DNA of 64,000 bases. Source: Liolophura sinensis. Taxonomy: Eukaryota > Mollusca > Polyplacophora > Chitonida > Chitonidae. Below, in pieces: positions 53,018-64,000 of this stretch. Position numbers and translations under genes: made by a program. The notes below the pieces were generated by a model, which worked only from the letters and a program-made list of their open reading frames with translations, had not been told where the DNA came from and did not search any database. The DNA lies in NCBI RefSeq assembly GCF_032854445.1, contig NC_088303.1, forward strand, positions 16,749,501 to 16,813,500, in the 5' to 3' direction. Every line of letters starts with the position of its first letter. Positions within the stretch are counted from its first letter, which is position 1.

Positions 53018-53434
53018 ATTACTACACGCATTCGTGAAAGGCCCTGGAACGGTTTCACAGAACTTCTTCCAACATGGATTTTTTTCCGACAAAACTTAAG
53101 TCAAGTACTTCATAAGTATATCGTATGATTTTGACTAAGCAAAATAACTAAAGAAGTTTCGCTAAAGCTGACCCTGAACCCCAAACCATTATCCGGGCAA
53201 ATATTACAAAAGCTTAAATCAATCGATACCCTTTCGGTCAGCGCATAGACCAAAAAATTGCTTTAGTTTTGAAAAGCTCGATATTCGTCGTTTCTCCCAA
53301 AAGTTTATGATGGAACAATGGTGTTATCGGATAACGAAAATCCTCTTACTGCATGAAACGATCAATCTGTTTAGCTTGGGTGATAGACATTTTGTTTGAT
53401 GGAATGTGTAAATTAAAGCATCGTGAGACCCAGA

Positions 53435-53640
53435 AGCCTTCCACCAATGCGGTAACTGTGAGTTCAGCTCATACTGGCTTCCTTTCCGGCTGAACGTGGG
53501 AAGATTTTTTTTAGAATTTACGGATGGCCGTGGGTTTTCCACAGGCTCTGCACGGTTTCCTCCAACCATAATACTGGCCACCGTCGTACAAGTGGAATAA
53601 TCGATTCGGCGTAAAAACGTTAATCAAATAAATAAATCGT
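53435..53640 (+). mobile_element. Family 1 SINE with a small internal disruption
   Basis: Head part cttccaccaatgcggtaact and gtgagttcagctcatactgg, then an A/T interruption (agattttttttagaatt), then ggatggccgtgggttttcca and the aaataaataaat tail. Confidence 0.75.
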
Positions 53641-54933
53641 ATATTCACCACACCGTTTATTTACTTTACATTATTGTTCACCACAGTCATGGGTACTCTA
53701 GTTTTAATTTAGAAACTTATGCAGTAAGTAGCGGTTAAATTTTGACAACACTGCCATTTGAAGAGGTGGGAGATGTAAGATATCATGTATATTATATGTT
53801 ACCCGAAAGTTCATACTATGCTGGTTGGCTAGGCTTCTCGGTGGCCCGGTGGCTCGGTGGCCTGGTTGCTTGCGGTGAGAGATATATATAAGGAGCCTAG
53901 TCAATATCTTGCAGTTTTTCTCAATTTACGGCTCCTTCGCAAATTAAAGAAGCTGACACCTCTCACGCTCTTCCATGCAGTCATACATCACCACACAGAC
54001 AAATTTATCAATGATATTACATTGCAACCGCGAGAGTGTCAATGTAGCCTAGTCACGGTAAGCTCAGATAAGAGATAAAATCGGCAAACGTGAACGTCCG
54101 TATCACACGTCGTCGCAAACGCATGTTGAGGTCTGCGTGCAGTCAGAAAACAACCTCGACTTGTTTAGCAAAACAGAACAATCTTTCTTTATCTGCGGTA
54201 CTGCCTAATGATAAACCCTCTTTTGCCACTTATATGCTTGATTCCGACTAACTTAACTGGCTGAGGCCTTTATTCTTGAACCCAGTTGTCCAGTCGTTCG
54301 CCTTTAATATCAGATTCGCTCTTTCCCGGTGTTGTATTAAAGGCTGCCAAAGTTAACAACAGCTGTACTTATTTCTACAAAGGGATCCTCAAACTTTCAC
54401 AAAGTTACCAATCAACCTAGCAAGTCATGGAATGCCTGACTGAATACCTAAATAACCATATTAAATAAAGCTTTTTTTGTCATGGTCATTCGCATAGCCA
54501 AAGCGTTTGTTTCCTGCTTACATGTTCAATGATACGTTGAATAAATAAGCTATTAATTACACACAAATGAATTACTGTTTGGTTTTATGACTGATGTGTT
54601 TGCACCCTTGTCTAAGGTCCATCTTGTATGAATATTAACACGGATTTAAAGAATTAACGAACATCCCTAGCAGCGAGTATCTAACACTGTGTCCATCAAC
54701 TCCATGGTGTCAGGATTAGAAAAACCACAACCAGTCCGAGAAACCAGTCTCATTTCCTTTGCAAGTTGCATTGACCTTTAAGTTTCTGATTGAGTACGTG
54801 CATGGTTCTGGGGTATTGTGGTGCAAACCCAGTTTTATCATAATAAACTATGAGGTGCTCTCTTTGCCCAGCGGTTGTTCCGATAGCTTATTGGCTGACC
54901 AGCGTTTGACCACAGCCCATGTCTTCTCACGTC

Positions 54934-55185
54934 CGTCTGGTCAGCTAAACGCAATATCCGCATCCAACAAGTTCAATCTCCAACATTATTAAAACGTAAG
55001 ATTTCGTTTGATTGGTCACCGTCTGGAGAGCTGATTTGGCATCCAATGTTTGTGATGGTTGTGTTTGTGAAGACCTATATCGTCCTGAGTCAGATAACCT
55101 TGAAGTAGGTGGGAACTGATTGTATAAAATTACATCCTATAACTGGAACCATCGTCTGAAGAATTCCAACAGCTATATGGCAAAC
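54934..55185. other. Second conserved island, copy B
   Basis: Partner of 48193-48445, about nine bases in ten identical as judged by eye. Confidence 0.6.
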
Positions 55186-55200
55186 ATGCACCAATCTTGA

Positions 55201-56770
55201 ACGTTTCATGTTAACTCAGCATGCTTTGGCCTTCAAACAGCAAACTTAGCAATGTCAATTCGGAGTTCTTCCGGAGGACATAAGCAAAAGACACAAGCAA
55301 AAGACCGTTGTCTACCCTAACATGCATGGCCCACCACTGGACAAATAACCCTTGACGGCCAACGTCATGTGTGCCAATAAAGATATGTGTCAGCTGTAGT
55401 TTTAGGTCACGAGATTTGTCAAGCACCTGGCTGCCTTGCAATATTACAGCAACTCGTGGAAGAACATTCTAAGCATATTAAAATAGGCAATACTGAGAGT
55501 CTGCTTGATGCATAAAGTTGAAGAGTTTTTCTGAAGGTTGTCAGGTGTATGGATGGAGGAAACTATTGGTGGAGAGCTCAGAGTAATTGACATTCCTTCT
55601 TTTAATATGTATCAGACAAAACCCCCTGATTTGAAGCTGAACCAGCAGGAGCTGGTTTAGGGTCTTACATTTTATTGAGGACTTTAAAAAGGATAATGCT
55701 GTAGAGAAATGGGTCGGCAAGGGGCGGTTTGGGTGATAAGTTAACAAAATGTCTGACATTTAAATCTAGTAAAAACGTCTGGTCATGTTTATTTTTGCTA
55801 AAATAAAGCCATGCCATACACATTGAACAAACACGGTGTTGAACGTATATGACATGGCTTTATTTTAGCCAAAATAAACATGACCAAACTGTCACTTTCA
55901 TCTTGGTCATAAAAAAAAAACATAAAATGATATTCAACAATCAAAAACGAAAACAAAATGTTAACATACTGAGTATATGTACCTGTACAATATGCGGACA
56001 AAACTAGATCTAATAGCCTGTTTCCAAAGTTACCAGCACTCACAAGAATGGAGACAAGATTTAAAACATTGTCTTTTTTACAGCATCCAGTAAAGACCGT
56101 GCTTAACTAACCACTCCAGTAACATTAATCAACTACGTATGTTTACGTCAATTATACCATGTATGAATCAGCACTAATTTCACAAGACACTACGAAAACA
56201 CACGTATGATTTCATCAGGCGTGATCAACTTTGTAACACAAACATTGCTTTTCGATACACTTTAATAAAAATTTCTTTCCTTTTTAAAAATTGCTCACAG
56301 CCCTCAAATGTTTATCACAGGAGCGTTTTAAAAATGTTTTTTGTTTTTCCTTCTTTGGTGCAAATTTGGTGCCGTGTTTGAAATATTCTATAAATATCCT
56401 AGGTTATTGATCCTTCACTGATCTGTGAACAACAGTGGCCATAACTCTTGGACTAACTCCTCAAATTGTCACCCAAAAGTAGATTATGTACATGTATGTA
56501 TTCAACCAAAATTTGAGGACCTTTTATGCTCAGATTCATTTGTGTTACTGAGTGAAAGAGATGGATAAATGCAAGCATGTGCATGAGGACAAAAGTATTC
56601 ATGAGATGACAGCCAAAACCGTATGATGATAAATGTTGCATTATCACTTGGATATTTAAATGTATTGATCATAAAGTCTTGATAAAATGATTTCCTAGAG
56701 TGAGTCGAGCAGGTTTCCACTCAGGCAGTGCTCTTTAACAGCTCTGTTTCAGAATTGCACCTTCAGCACA
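55201..56770 (-). other. Probable 3' UTR and downstream region of the BtpA-like gene
   Basis: No coding frame. The 3' UTR should start at 56770 and run leftward. Minus-strand AATAAA signals occur in the hairpin at 55781-55885, a plausible 3' end about 0.9 kb after the stop. Confidence 0.4.
55781..55885. repeat. Inverted repeat with 33-bp arms and poly(A) signals on both strands
   Basis: The left arm 55781-55813 and right arm 55853-55885 are inverted copies over 33 bp with one mismatch, around a 39-bp loop. Each arm contains AATAAA-type signals read from one strand or the other. It could be a small foldback element or MITE, or a hairpin at a transcript end. Confidence 0.8.
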
Positions 56771-56947
56771 TTACCTTGACAATTCCTTTACTCTTGACAT
56801 GAAGTTCAAGACACGATTTTTGTCGATGTCATTCTCCCAATGTCCGTCTCTCTTGAAGTGTGAACCAATGATCAATCCTGCTGCTTGTTGGAATTTGTGA
56901 ACATTTTCCTGTGTAACACCAGATCCCACTAACACTGGGATGGACAC
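56771..56947 (-). CDS. BtpA/SgcQ-family protein, C-terminal exon (58 aa plus stop)
   Basis: Read on the minus strand, this exon follows ...gtcacag and starts in phase 0 with VSIPVLVGSGVTQENV, continues AAGLIIGSHFKRDGHWENDI, and ends in FMSRVKELSR and TAA (stop at 56771-56773). The PVLxGSGVTxxNV, GxIxGSxFKxDG, N-xxD and RVxxFM pattern matches the C-terminus of BtpA/SgcQ proteins, which are TIM-barrel-like. In bacteria BtpA affects photosystem I stability. The animal members (C. elegans F13E9.13 type, annotated as mitochondrial) have no settled function. Earlier exons, which should carry most of the barrel, are not confidently visible and may lie beyond 64 kb. The array upstream carries copies of its splice acceptor. 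Confidence 0.8.
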   Translation of the reverse strand: MSIPVLVGSGVTQENVHKFQQAAGLIIGSHFKRDGHWENDIDKNRVLNFMSRVKELSR

Positions 56948-58690
56948 CTGTGACTGTACATCTACAACAGACAGAACACTGGGATGGACACCTGTGACTG
57001 TACATGTACAACAGACAGAACATTGAGGTGGACACCTCTGACTGCATATCTAAAACAGACAGAACACATTGATGGACACCTCTGACTGCACATCTACAAT
57101 AGACAAGACACACTGATGGACACCTCAGACAGTGCAATAAACAGAACACAGAGACAGACATTACAAAAGACAGAACGCTGGGATGGACACCTGTGACAGT
57201 ACAGCTTCAACAGACAGAACACTGGGGTGGACACCTAGAACCATACATCTACAACAGATAAAACACTGGGAGGGTCACCTGTGACAGTACAACAGGCAGA
57301 ACACTTGGATGGATGCCTCTGTACATCTCCAACAGACAGAACACAGTGATGTACACATGTGACAGTACAGCAGACAGAACACTGGGAGGAACACCTGTGA
57401 CAGTACAACAGGCAGAACACTTGGATGGACGCCTCTGTATACCTCCAACACACAGAACACAGTGATGTACACATGTGACAGTACAGCAGACAGGACACTG
57501 GGATGGACACCTGGGACCATACATCTACAACAGACAGAACACTGGGGTGGACACCTGGAACCATATATCTACAACAGACAGTGATGGACACATGTGACAG
57601 TATAGCAGACAGAACACTGGGATGGACACCTGGGACTGTACATCTACATTAGACAGAACACTGTGATGGACACCTACATGCAGGACCGTACATCTACAGC
57701 AGACAAAACACTGGGAGGGACACCTGTGACAGTACAAAAGCTAAAGCACTGGGATGGACACCTCTATACATCCGCAACAGACAGAACACAGTGATGGACA
57801 CATGTGGCAGTACAGCAGACAGAACACTGGGATGGACACCTGGGACCATACATCTACAACAGACAGAACACTGGGCTGGACACCTACATGCAGGACCGTA
57901 CATCTACAGCAGACAGAACACTGGGTGGACACCTCTATACATCTGCAACAGACAGAACACAGTGACAGACACCTGTGAGAGTACAAAAAAACAGAAACTG
58001 GGATGGACACCTCTGACTAGACATCCACAACACACAGAAAACAGGGATCGACACCTCTGACACTACATCTACACCAGTACACAAGACAGACCACTGGGAT
58101 GGAAATCTGTAACAGTACATAAGACAGAACACTGGGACAGATATGTGTGACAGTACACAAGACTGATCATTGGGATTGACACCTGTGACAGTACAAAAGA
58201 CAGAACACTGGGATGGACACCTGTAACAGTACACAAGACAGAAAACTGGGATGGACACCTGTAACAGTACACAAGACAGAAATCTGGGATGGACACTTGT
58301 AACAGTACACATGACAGAACACTGGGATGGACGTCTGTGACAGTACATAAGACAGAACACTGGGATAGACACGTGTGACACTACACAAGACAGAACACTG
58401 GGATAGACACGTGTGACAGTACACAAGACAGACCACTGGGATGGACACCTATAACAGTACACAAGACAGAACACTGGGATGGACACCTGTGACAGTACAC
58501 AAGACAGAACACTGTGATGGACGTCTGTAACAGTACACAAGACAGAACACTGGGATGGACGTCTGTGACAGTACACAAGACAGAACACTGAGATGGACAC
58601 CTGTAACAGAACACATGACAGAACACTGGGATGGATATCTGTGACAGTACACAAGACAGAACAATGGGATGAACAATGGAGATTTAGGTA
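56930..58690 (-). repeat. 38/44-bp minisatellite built from a splice acceptor, about 43 copies
   Basis: On the minus strand each unit contains ctgtcacag followed by gtgtccatcccagtgtt, which is the 3' splice site and first 17 bases of the BtpA-like exon at 56947. Near the exon the unit is 44 bp (with tgttgtagatgtac). Further away it is 38 bp (with cttgtgtac). In the middle, three variant units form higher-order repeats of about 117 bp. Since 3 x 38 is divisible by three, minus-strand frames up to 252 codons stay open. They are not genes. The array occupies the 3' end of the intron. Confidence 0.92.
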
Positions 58691-59370
58691 CACTGAACAG
58701 AACAGCTGAAAAGATTAGGAACAAAGACAACGGAATCAAAATTTTCTGAATTTCTTTTTGTGTTAAGTTCATGTTTGAAACTCACACAGCTTCAGGATTT
58801 AAAATATGGTAAACATGTTTTTATCATTTTCATACCCATGAACAAAGTTCTTTGCTTGATAGCGTAACTTGTCCGGATCGGGCATTTGTGCCATCACACA
58901 CTGGTTAACAGAACCAATCAGAGTTGATCCTTGGAAGGATACTTCACTTGGGAAAGAACAGGAATGATCTCAAGTAGAAGGTATATACTTATCTGGAAAC
59001 TTCAATTTGATTGACACGGTCTTAATTGCTTACCCACTATCTGGATGATTTTAATATTTGTTGATGCCTCTACATTCAGCAGGGAAATTAAGATGAATCC
59101 ATCAGATATTAGGAAAAATTGATCCTAGTACACGAGAATAAATCTGAAAGGTTAGCCACTGGATGCTAGTGAGGGGAGAAGTATGTCTGAATCATTAGAC
59201 TCTACTGAACACGGACATTGGCAGCAATCAATTCCACAACAAACACCCTGATATCAACACGGTCAACTCAAAAATCTCTATGAACAAATTGCAAAAGTGT
59301 AAAATGGCATGCAATAATTCTTTGGTATCATCAAGCTAGTGGAAAGGAATCAGAAGAACATCATGGCTCA
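58691..59370. other. Intron or spacer between two arrays
   Basis: Apart from the candidate exon at 58836-58929, no feature was seen. Confidence 0.45.
58836..58929 (-). CDS. Candidate internal exon (30 codons), possibly of the BtpA-like gene
   Basis: On the minus strand a pyrimidine-rich stretch and ttccaag precede 58929, and gtatga follows 58836. One frame is open and includes QMPDPDKLRYQAKNFVH. A run like PDPDxLRxAK would fit just before the IPVLVGSGVT segment in BtpA proteins. Against it, the exon would end in phase 2 while the exon at 56947 starts in phase 0, and the usual TG-xATG motif is not seen. It could be chance or an exon of another transcript. Confidence 0.2.
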
Positions 59371-59379
59371 TAATATGTA

Positions 59380-61992
59380 TGAAATAAATAATAAAAGGGT
59401 AAGAGATCAGCATCAGGAAACGAGTACAAAGGAAACAGAAAAACATCATGGTTCATAATATGTATGAAATAAATAACACAGGGATGAGAGACCAGCATCA
59501 GGAAACGGGTACAAAGGAAACAGAAAAACATCATGGTTCATAATATGTATGAAATAAATAACACAGGGATGAGAGACCAGCATCAGGAAACGAGTACAAA
59601 GGAAACAGAAAAGCATCATGGTTCATAATATGTATGAAATAAATAACACAGGGATGAGAGACCAGCATCAGGAAACAGGTACAAAGGAAACAGAAAAACA
59701 TCATGGTTCATAATATGTATGAAATAAATAACACAGGGATGAGAGACCAGCATCAGGAAACGGGTACAAAGGAAACAGAAAAACATCATGGCTCATATGA
59801 TGTATGAAATAAATAACACAGGGGTGAGACATCAGCATCAGGAAACGAGTACAAAGGAAACAGAAAAACATCATGGTTCATAATATGTATGAAATAAATA
59901 ACACAGGGATGAGAGACCAGCATCAGCAAATGACTACAAAGGAAACAGAAAAACATCATGGTTCATAATATGTATGAAATAAATAACACAGGGATGAGAG
60001 ACCAGCATCAGGAAACAGGTACAAAGGAAACAGAAAAACATCATGGTTCATAATATGTATGAAATAAATAACACAGGGATGAGAGACCAGCATCAGGAAA
60101 CGGGTACAAAGGAAACAGAAAAACATCATGGTTCATTATATGTATGAAATAAATAACACAGGGATGAGAGACCAGCATCAGCAAATGACTACAAAGGAAA
60201 CAGAAAAACATCATGGTTCATAATATGTATGAAATAAATAACACAGGGATGAGAGACCAGCATCAGGAAACGGGTACAAAGGAAACAGAAAAACATCATG
60301 GTTCATAATATGTATGAAATAAATAACACAGGGATGAGAGACCAGCATCAGGAAACGGGTACAAAGGAAACAGAAAAACATCATGGTTCATAATATGTAT
60401 GAAATAAATAACACAGGGGTGAGACATCAGCATCAGGAAATGAGAACAAAGGAAACAGAAAAGCATCACGGTTCATAATATGTATGAAATAAATAACACA
60501 GGGATGAGAGACCAGCATCAGGAAACGGGTACAAAGGAAACAGAAAAGCATCATGGTTCATAATATGTATGAAATAAATAACACAGGGATGAGAGACCAG
60601 CATCAGGAAACGGGTACAAAGGAAACAGAAAAGCATCATGGTTCATAATATGTATGAAATAAATAACACAGGGATGAGAGACCAGCATCAGGAAACGGGT
60701 ACAAAGGAAACAGAAAAACATCATGGTTCATAATATGTATGAAATAAATAACACAGGGATGAGAGACCAGCATCAGGAAACGGGTACAAAGGAAACAGAA
60801 AAACATCATGGCTCATAATGTATGAAATAAATAACACAGGGGTGAGACATCAGCATCAGGAAACGAGTACAAAGGAAACAGAAAAACATCATGGTTCATA
60901 ATATGTATGAAATAAATAACACAGGGGTGAGACATCAGCATCAGGAAACGAGTACAAAGGAAACAGAAAAGCATCACGGTTCATAATATGTGTGAAATAA
61001 ATAACACAGGGATGAGAGACCAGCATCAGGAAATGGGTACAAAGGAAACAGAAAAGCATCATGGTTCATAATATGTATGAAATAAATAACACAGGGATGA
61101 GAGACCAGCATCAGGAAACGGGTACAAAGAAAACAGAAAAACATCATGGTTCATAATATGTATGAAATAAATAACACAGGGATGAGAGACCAGCATCAGG
61201 AAATGAGTACAAAGCAAACAGAAAAACATCATGGCTCATAATATGTATGAAATAAATAACACAGGGGTGAGAGATCAGCATCAGGAAACGGGTACAAAGG
61301 AAACAGAAAAACATCATGGTTCATAATATGTATGAAATAAATAACACAGGGATGAGAGACCAGCATCAGGAAACAGGTACAAAGGAAACAGAAAAACATC
61401 ATGGTTCATAATATGTATGAAATAAATAACACAGGGATGAGAGACCAGCATCAGGAAACGGGTACAAAGGAAACAGAAAAACATCATGGTTCATAATATG
61501 TATGAAATAAATAACACAGGGGTGAGAGATCAGCATCAGGAAACGAGTACAAAGGAAACAGAAAAACATCATGGTTCATAATATGTATGAAATAAATAAC
61601 ACAGGGATGAGAGACCAGCATCAGGAAACGGGTACAAAGGAAACAGAAAAACATCATGGTTCATAATATGTATGAAATAAATAACACAGGGATGAGAGAT
61701 CAGCATCAGGAAACGGGTACAAAGGAAACAGAAAAACATCATGGTTCATAATATGTATGAAATAAATAACACAGGGATGAGAGACCAGCATCAGGAAACG
61801 AGTACAAAGGAAACAGAAAAGCATCATGGTTCATAATATGTATGAAATAAATAACACAGGGATGAGAGACCAGCATCAGGAAACGGGTACAAAGGAAACA
61901 GAAAAACATCATGGTTCATAATATGTATGAAATAAATAACACAGGGATGAGAGACCAGCATCAGGAAACGGGTACAAAGCAAACAGAAAAGC
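59380..61992. repeat. 85-bp minisatellite, about 31 copies
   Basis: Units of 85 bp: gaaataaataacacagggat, gagagaccagcatcaggaaa, cgggtacaaaggaaacag and aaaaacatcatggttcataa, then tatgtat. Most units are nearly identical. Recurring variants (gggtgagacatcag, aaatgactac, aagcatca) are spread in patterns that suggest block duplications. Stops in all frames rule out coding. The array probably lies in an intron of the minus-strand gene. Confidence 0.95.
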
Positions 61993-62184
61993 ATAATAGC
62001 AAGTCATCTGAAATATGAAAAACTAATACGTGAAAAGTAGATCTCAACACAAAACCTTTCCCCAATATAGTGTTCAGTATGTCATACACTGGGCAGTTTG
62101 AAAGCAAATGTAAAATCTGCATCATTGGGCAACTATACGTGGAACAGAACAACATAACAGCAAGTCGTCTTGATATGAGACCAC

Positions 62185-62365
62185 TGCAGCTGCGTGATGA
62201 TTAGAGCATCTGCCTCCAAGTCAGGAGACCTGAGATCAAACTCAGGCTGGGTCGTACCAAAGACTTTAAAAATGGTACTAGAACAAAGAAATTGGGCTGG
62301 TTGGCCCTGTGTCATATGACTGAAAACCCCCAAGTCTACATACATATCCATGTAACAGCTTTGAA
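62185..62365 (+). mobile_element. tRNA-derived SINE, family 2
   Basis: It has a tRNA-like head: gcgtgatgattagagcatct (box A region) and gacctgagatcaaactcagg (box B region). Then come gactttaaaaatggtact and ggctggttggccctgtgtca. It shares this order with 44,860-45,075. Confidence 0.75.
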
Positions 62366-63969
62366 GTAAATAATAAGCAGGTAGAAGATCTTAAGTGCAA
62401 CTCCTTTAACAAGGAATTAGAAAACCTGCGTTAATGTTGCAGACAAAACATTATTTACATATAGTATATGCTATATACACATACCCGTATCAGGTAAATG
62501 ACAAGCACTTAGTGTAGTATACAAACCACCAAGTTATATAACAACAATCAGAAAACCTAACAACAAAATGTTTAATATGAAGTAACTAATAAGGTAAGAA
62601 GAGAACTAGCAAACCGTCAGTATGGCCAATGACATGGGAATAAGAGAACCAAATGACAAACTACATATCATCAAGTTCAGGTAACAGATAAAGGAATGAG
62701 GTCACTTAACCATCAAGAATATCATCATGTAACTGATAACAGTAAAGAGAACTTAATGGTTAAGCCTCCAGCAATCCACCTGCATTATCGACTGACTGAC
62801 GAGGAAAATAACAGAACCTGTGACAACTAACATCTTTGTGTAGTCTTACAAAAGGAACACATACGCAGACAATAGTAAAACCTTCAGCTTCAGCATTACC
62901 AATTTGCTGAAAAGAAAATGAGGAAAACGTATAATACTGTAACTGATAAGTGAGCAGCAGAATGGAGAGTCAAACCACATGGCGGCTTCAATAAGTAACT
63001 GATTTAAGAATAGGCTTGACCTGACAACATCTGCCAACAAATACGCCTCCTTCAAGGAGACGCATTAAAACAGAACTGAAATAATTTGTTTCTAAAATCT
63101 AACCATGCATGTTGACACAGTTTCACAATGTTCATAAGCAAAGGAGGAATAACGTGTTCTCAGCTAAGTGGCGAATTCTTTAGGTAGAGTCCTATATTAA
63201 TTTCTCTGTCTCTCTCCATCCCTGCTTCTTTTCCTAGCCCGAGAGTCTAATAAATCAAAAATATTTTTCAATACCATTTCCTAGGGTTATTAAAGATTAG
63301 CCCAGTGAACCAGGCATAAGACACCAGGATCAATAATGAGCTGCCATATGCTGAGGCCGAATGAGCTGCTGACACATATCACGAGTGGAAGGCCCCAGTG
63401 GACAGACATAGAAACTGTTATATTAAAAGCTGTTCATAAAACAAAGGGGACCGAAAAAAAAAATTAAATAAAAAATCAGTAACAAGAACTGATCCCAGAA
63501 GACAGAAAGCAACATGTGACTGTATATGAAACACACAAAACCTGCCCATAAAAGTACATGTAGGTATCAATGGTAGCGGTATATCCTAACGCTACCAGGT
63601 ACACATACCAGATAAATGTATATATACAAACACAACATGTATGTCATTTCTCCCACCATTTTAACACATCATTTACCTTGAGTATTAAAAAAAACACATT
63701 GACAATTTTTAAATTTCAGTGTAGATGGTTACTTAAAATGATTTAAGCACTGGTATTTCCAATGATGTAATAACAAATCTTAATAAAACTTGCTAGTATG
63801 TGAAATACTGTACTCTGTCCCCAAAACTGTGAGGACTCCACATGACAACAAACAATTGTTCATTACAGTGGTTTATTTATTTAGAACCAGCAATGGCTGA
63901 CAGCCATGGTAAAGAACAACAACAACTAATTTTAAAGTAACACATACAGCTATTAAGGTTATTTTGACT
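62366..63969. other. AT-rich spacer or intron, no exon recognised
   Basis: I looked on the minus strand for the N-terminal and middle parts of a BtpA-type barrel and found none. A pyrimidine-rich run (tctctgtctctctccatccc) lies at about 63,204. Confidence 0.45.
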
Positions 63970-64000
63970 ATTGTTTAACGCCTTACTCAAGATTGTTTTC
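63970..64000 (-). mobile_element. Family 1 SINE cut by the window edge, minus strand
   Basis: ttgtttaacgccttactcaa followed by gattgttttc resembles the inverted 3' end of family 1 (tgtttcacgccgtactcaag). The rest lies outside the window. Confidence 0.45.

Larger units (their letters stand above)
49166..55200. repeat. Tandem duplication, copy B
   Basis: Diverged second copy of 43,870-48,460 in the same orientation. It is longer because it gained three family 1 SINEs (50,262, 52,862 and 53,435) and other sequence, including a 15-bp G run at 52553-52567. The 125-codon frame at 52103-52480 is not conserved in copy A and is not called. Confidence 0.8.

Noticed and set aside
57235-58772. Minus-strand frames up to 252 codons rich in Cys/Ser/Val
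   Set aside because: They are translations of the 38/44-bp array. All three frames are open at once because three units make 114 bp.
59380-61992. Regular array considered as CRISPR
   Set aside because: Units are contiguous with no unique spacers, the unit is 85 bp, there are no cas genes, and the context is animal.
62185-62260. tRNA-like sequence considered as a tRNA gene
   Set aside because: Box A and B are present but no full cloverleaf could be drawn by eye. The following SINE body is shared with 44,860-45,075.

Overview
This window looks like nuclear DNA of a lophotrochozoan invertebrate, most likely a mollusc. The reasons are short exons in kilobase introns with GT..AG borders, AT-rich spacer, many minisatellites, and several copies of two tRNA-derived SINE families. 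One of these carries a conserved block (aagtgaaatattcttgagta) of a kind I associate with mollusc genomes. The species cannot be read from the sequence.

Positions 2390-31025 (+) hold one gene whose coding part is complete in six exons. All splice phases join and give a 312-residue protein: signal peptide, six-cysteine EMI-like domain, one membrane span, and a cytoplasmic tail of about 150 residues with tyrosine motifs. It has none of the EGF repeats that follow EMI in CED-1/MEGF10-type receptors. Its introns carry four minisatellites or microduplicated stretches (75, 36 and 60 bp units plus shorter repeats), SINE copies and some candidate regulatory stretches. A long AT-rich 3' UTR probably runs to about 34.7 kb.

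From 34.7 to 43.7 kb I see no convincing gene, only old SINEs, a 40-bp array, microsatellites, one copy of an unnamed dispersed repeat and a C-rich degenerate array. From about 43.9 to 55.2 kb there is an old tandem duplication: two diverged copies of 4.6 and 6.0 kb with no conserved reading frame. Short blocks inside it stay nearly identical, so something non-coding may be under constraint.

On the minus strand at 56771-56947 lies the last coding exon of a BtpA/SgcQ-family gene (TIM-barrel-like, related to C. elegans F13E9.13). The other exons are not confidently found and probably lie beyond 64 kb. Its intron begins with a 1.7-kb minisatellite whose unit is a copy of this exon's own 3' splice site plus its first 17 coding bases. 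A second array (85-bp unit, about 31 copies) lies further upstream at 59.4-62.0 kb.

Most long open frames in the window are products of arrays whose unit length is a multiple of three, or of three 38-bp units, and are not genes.
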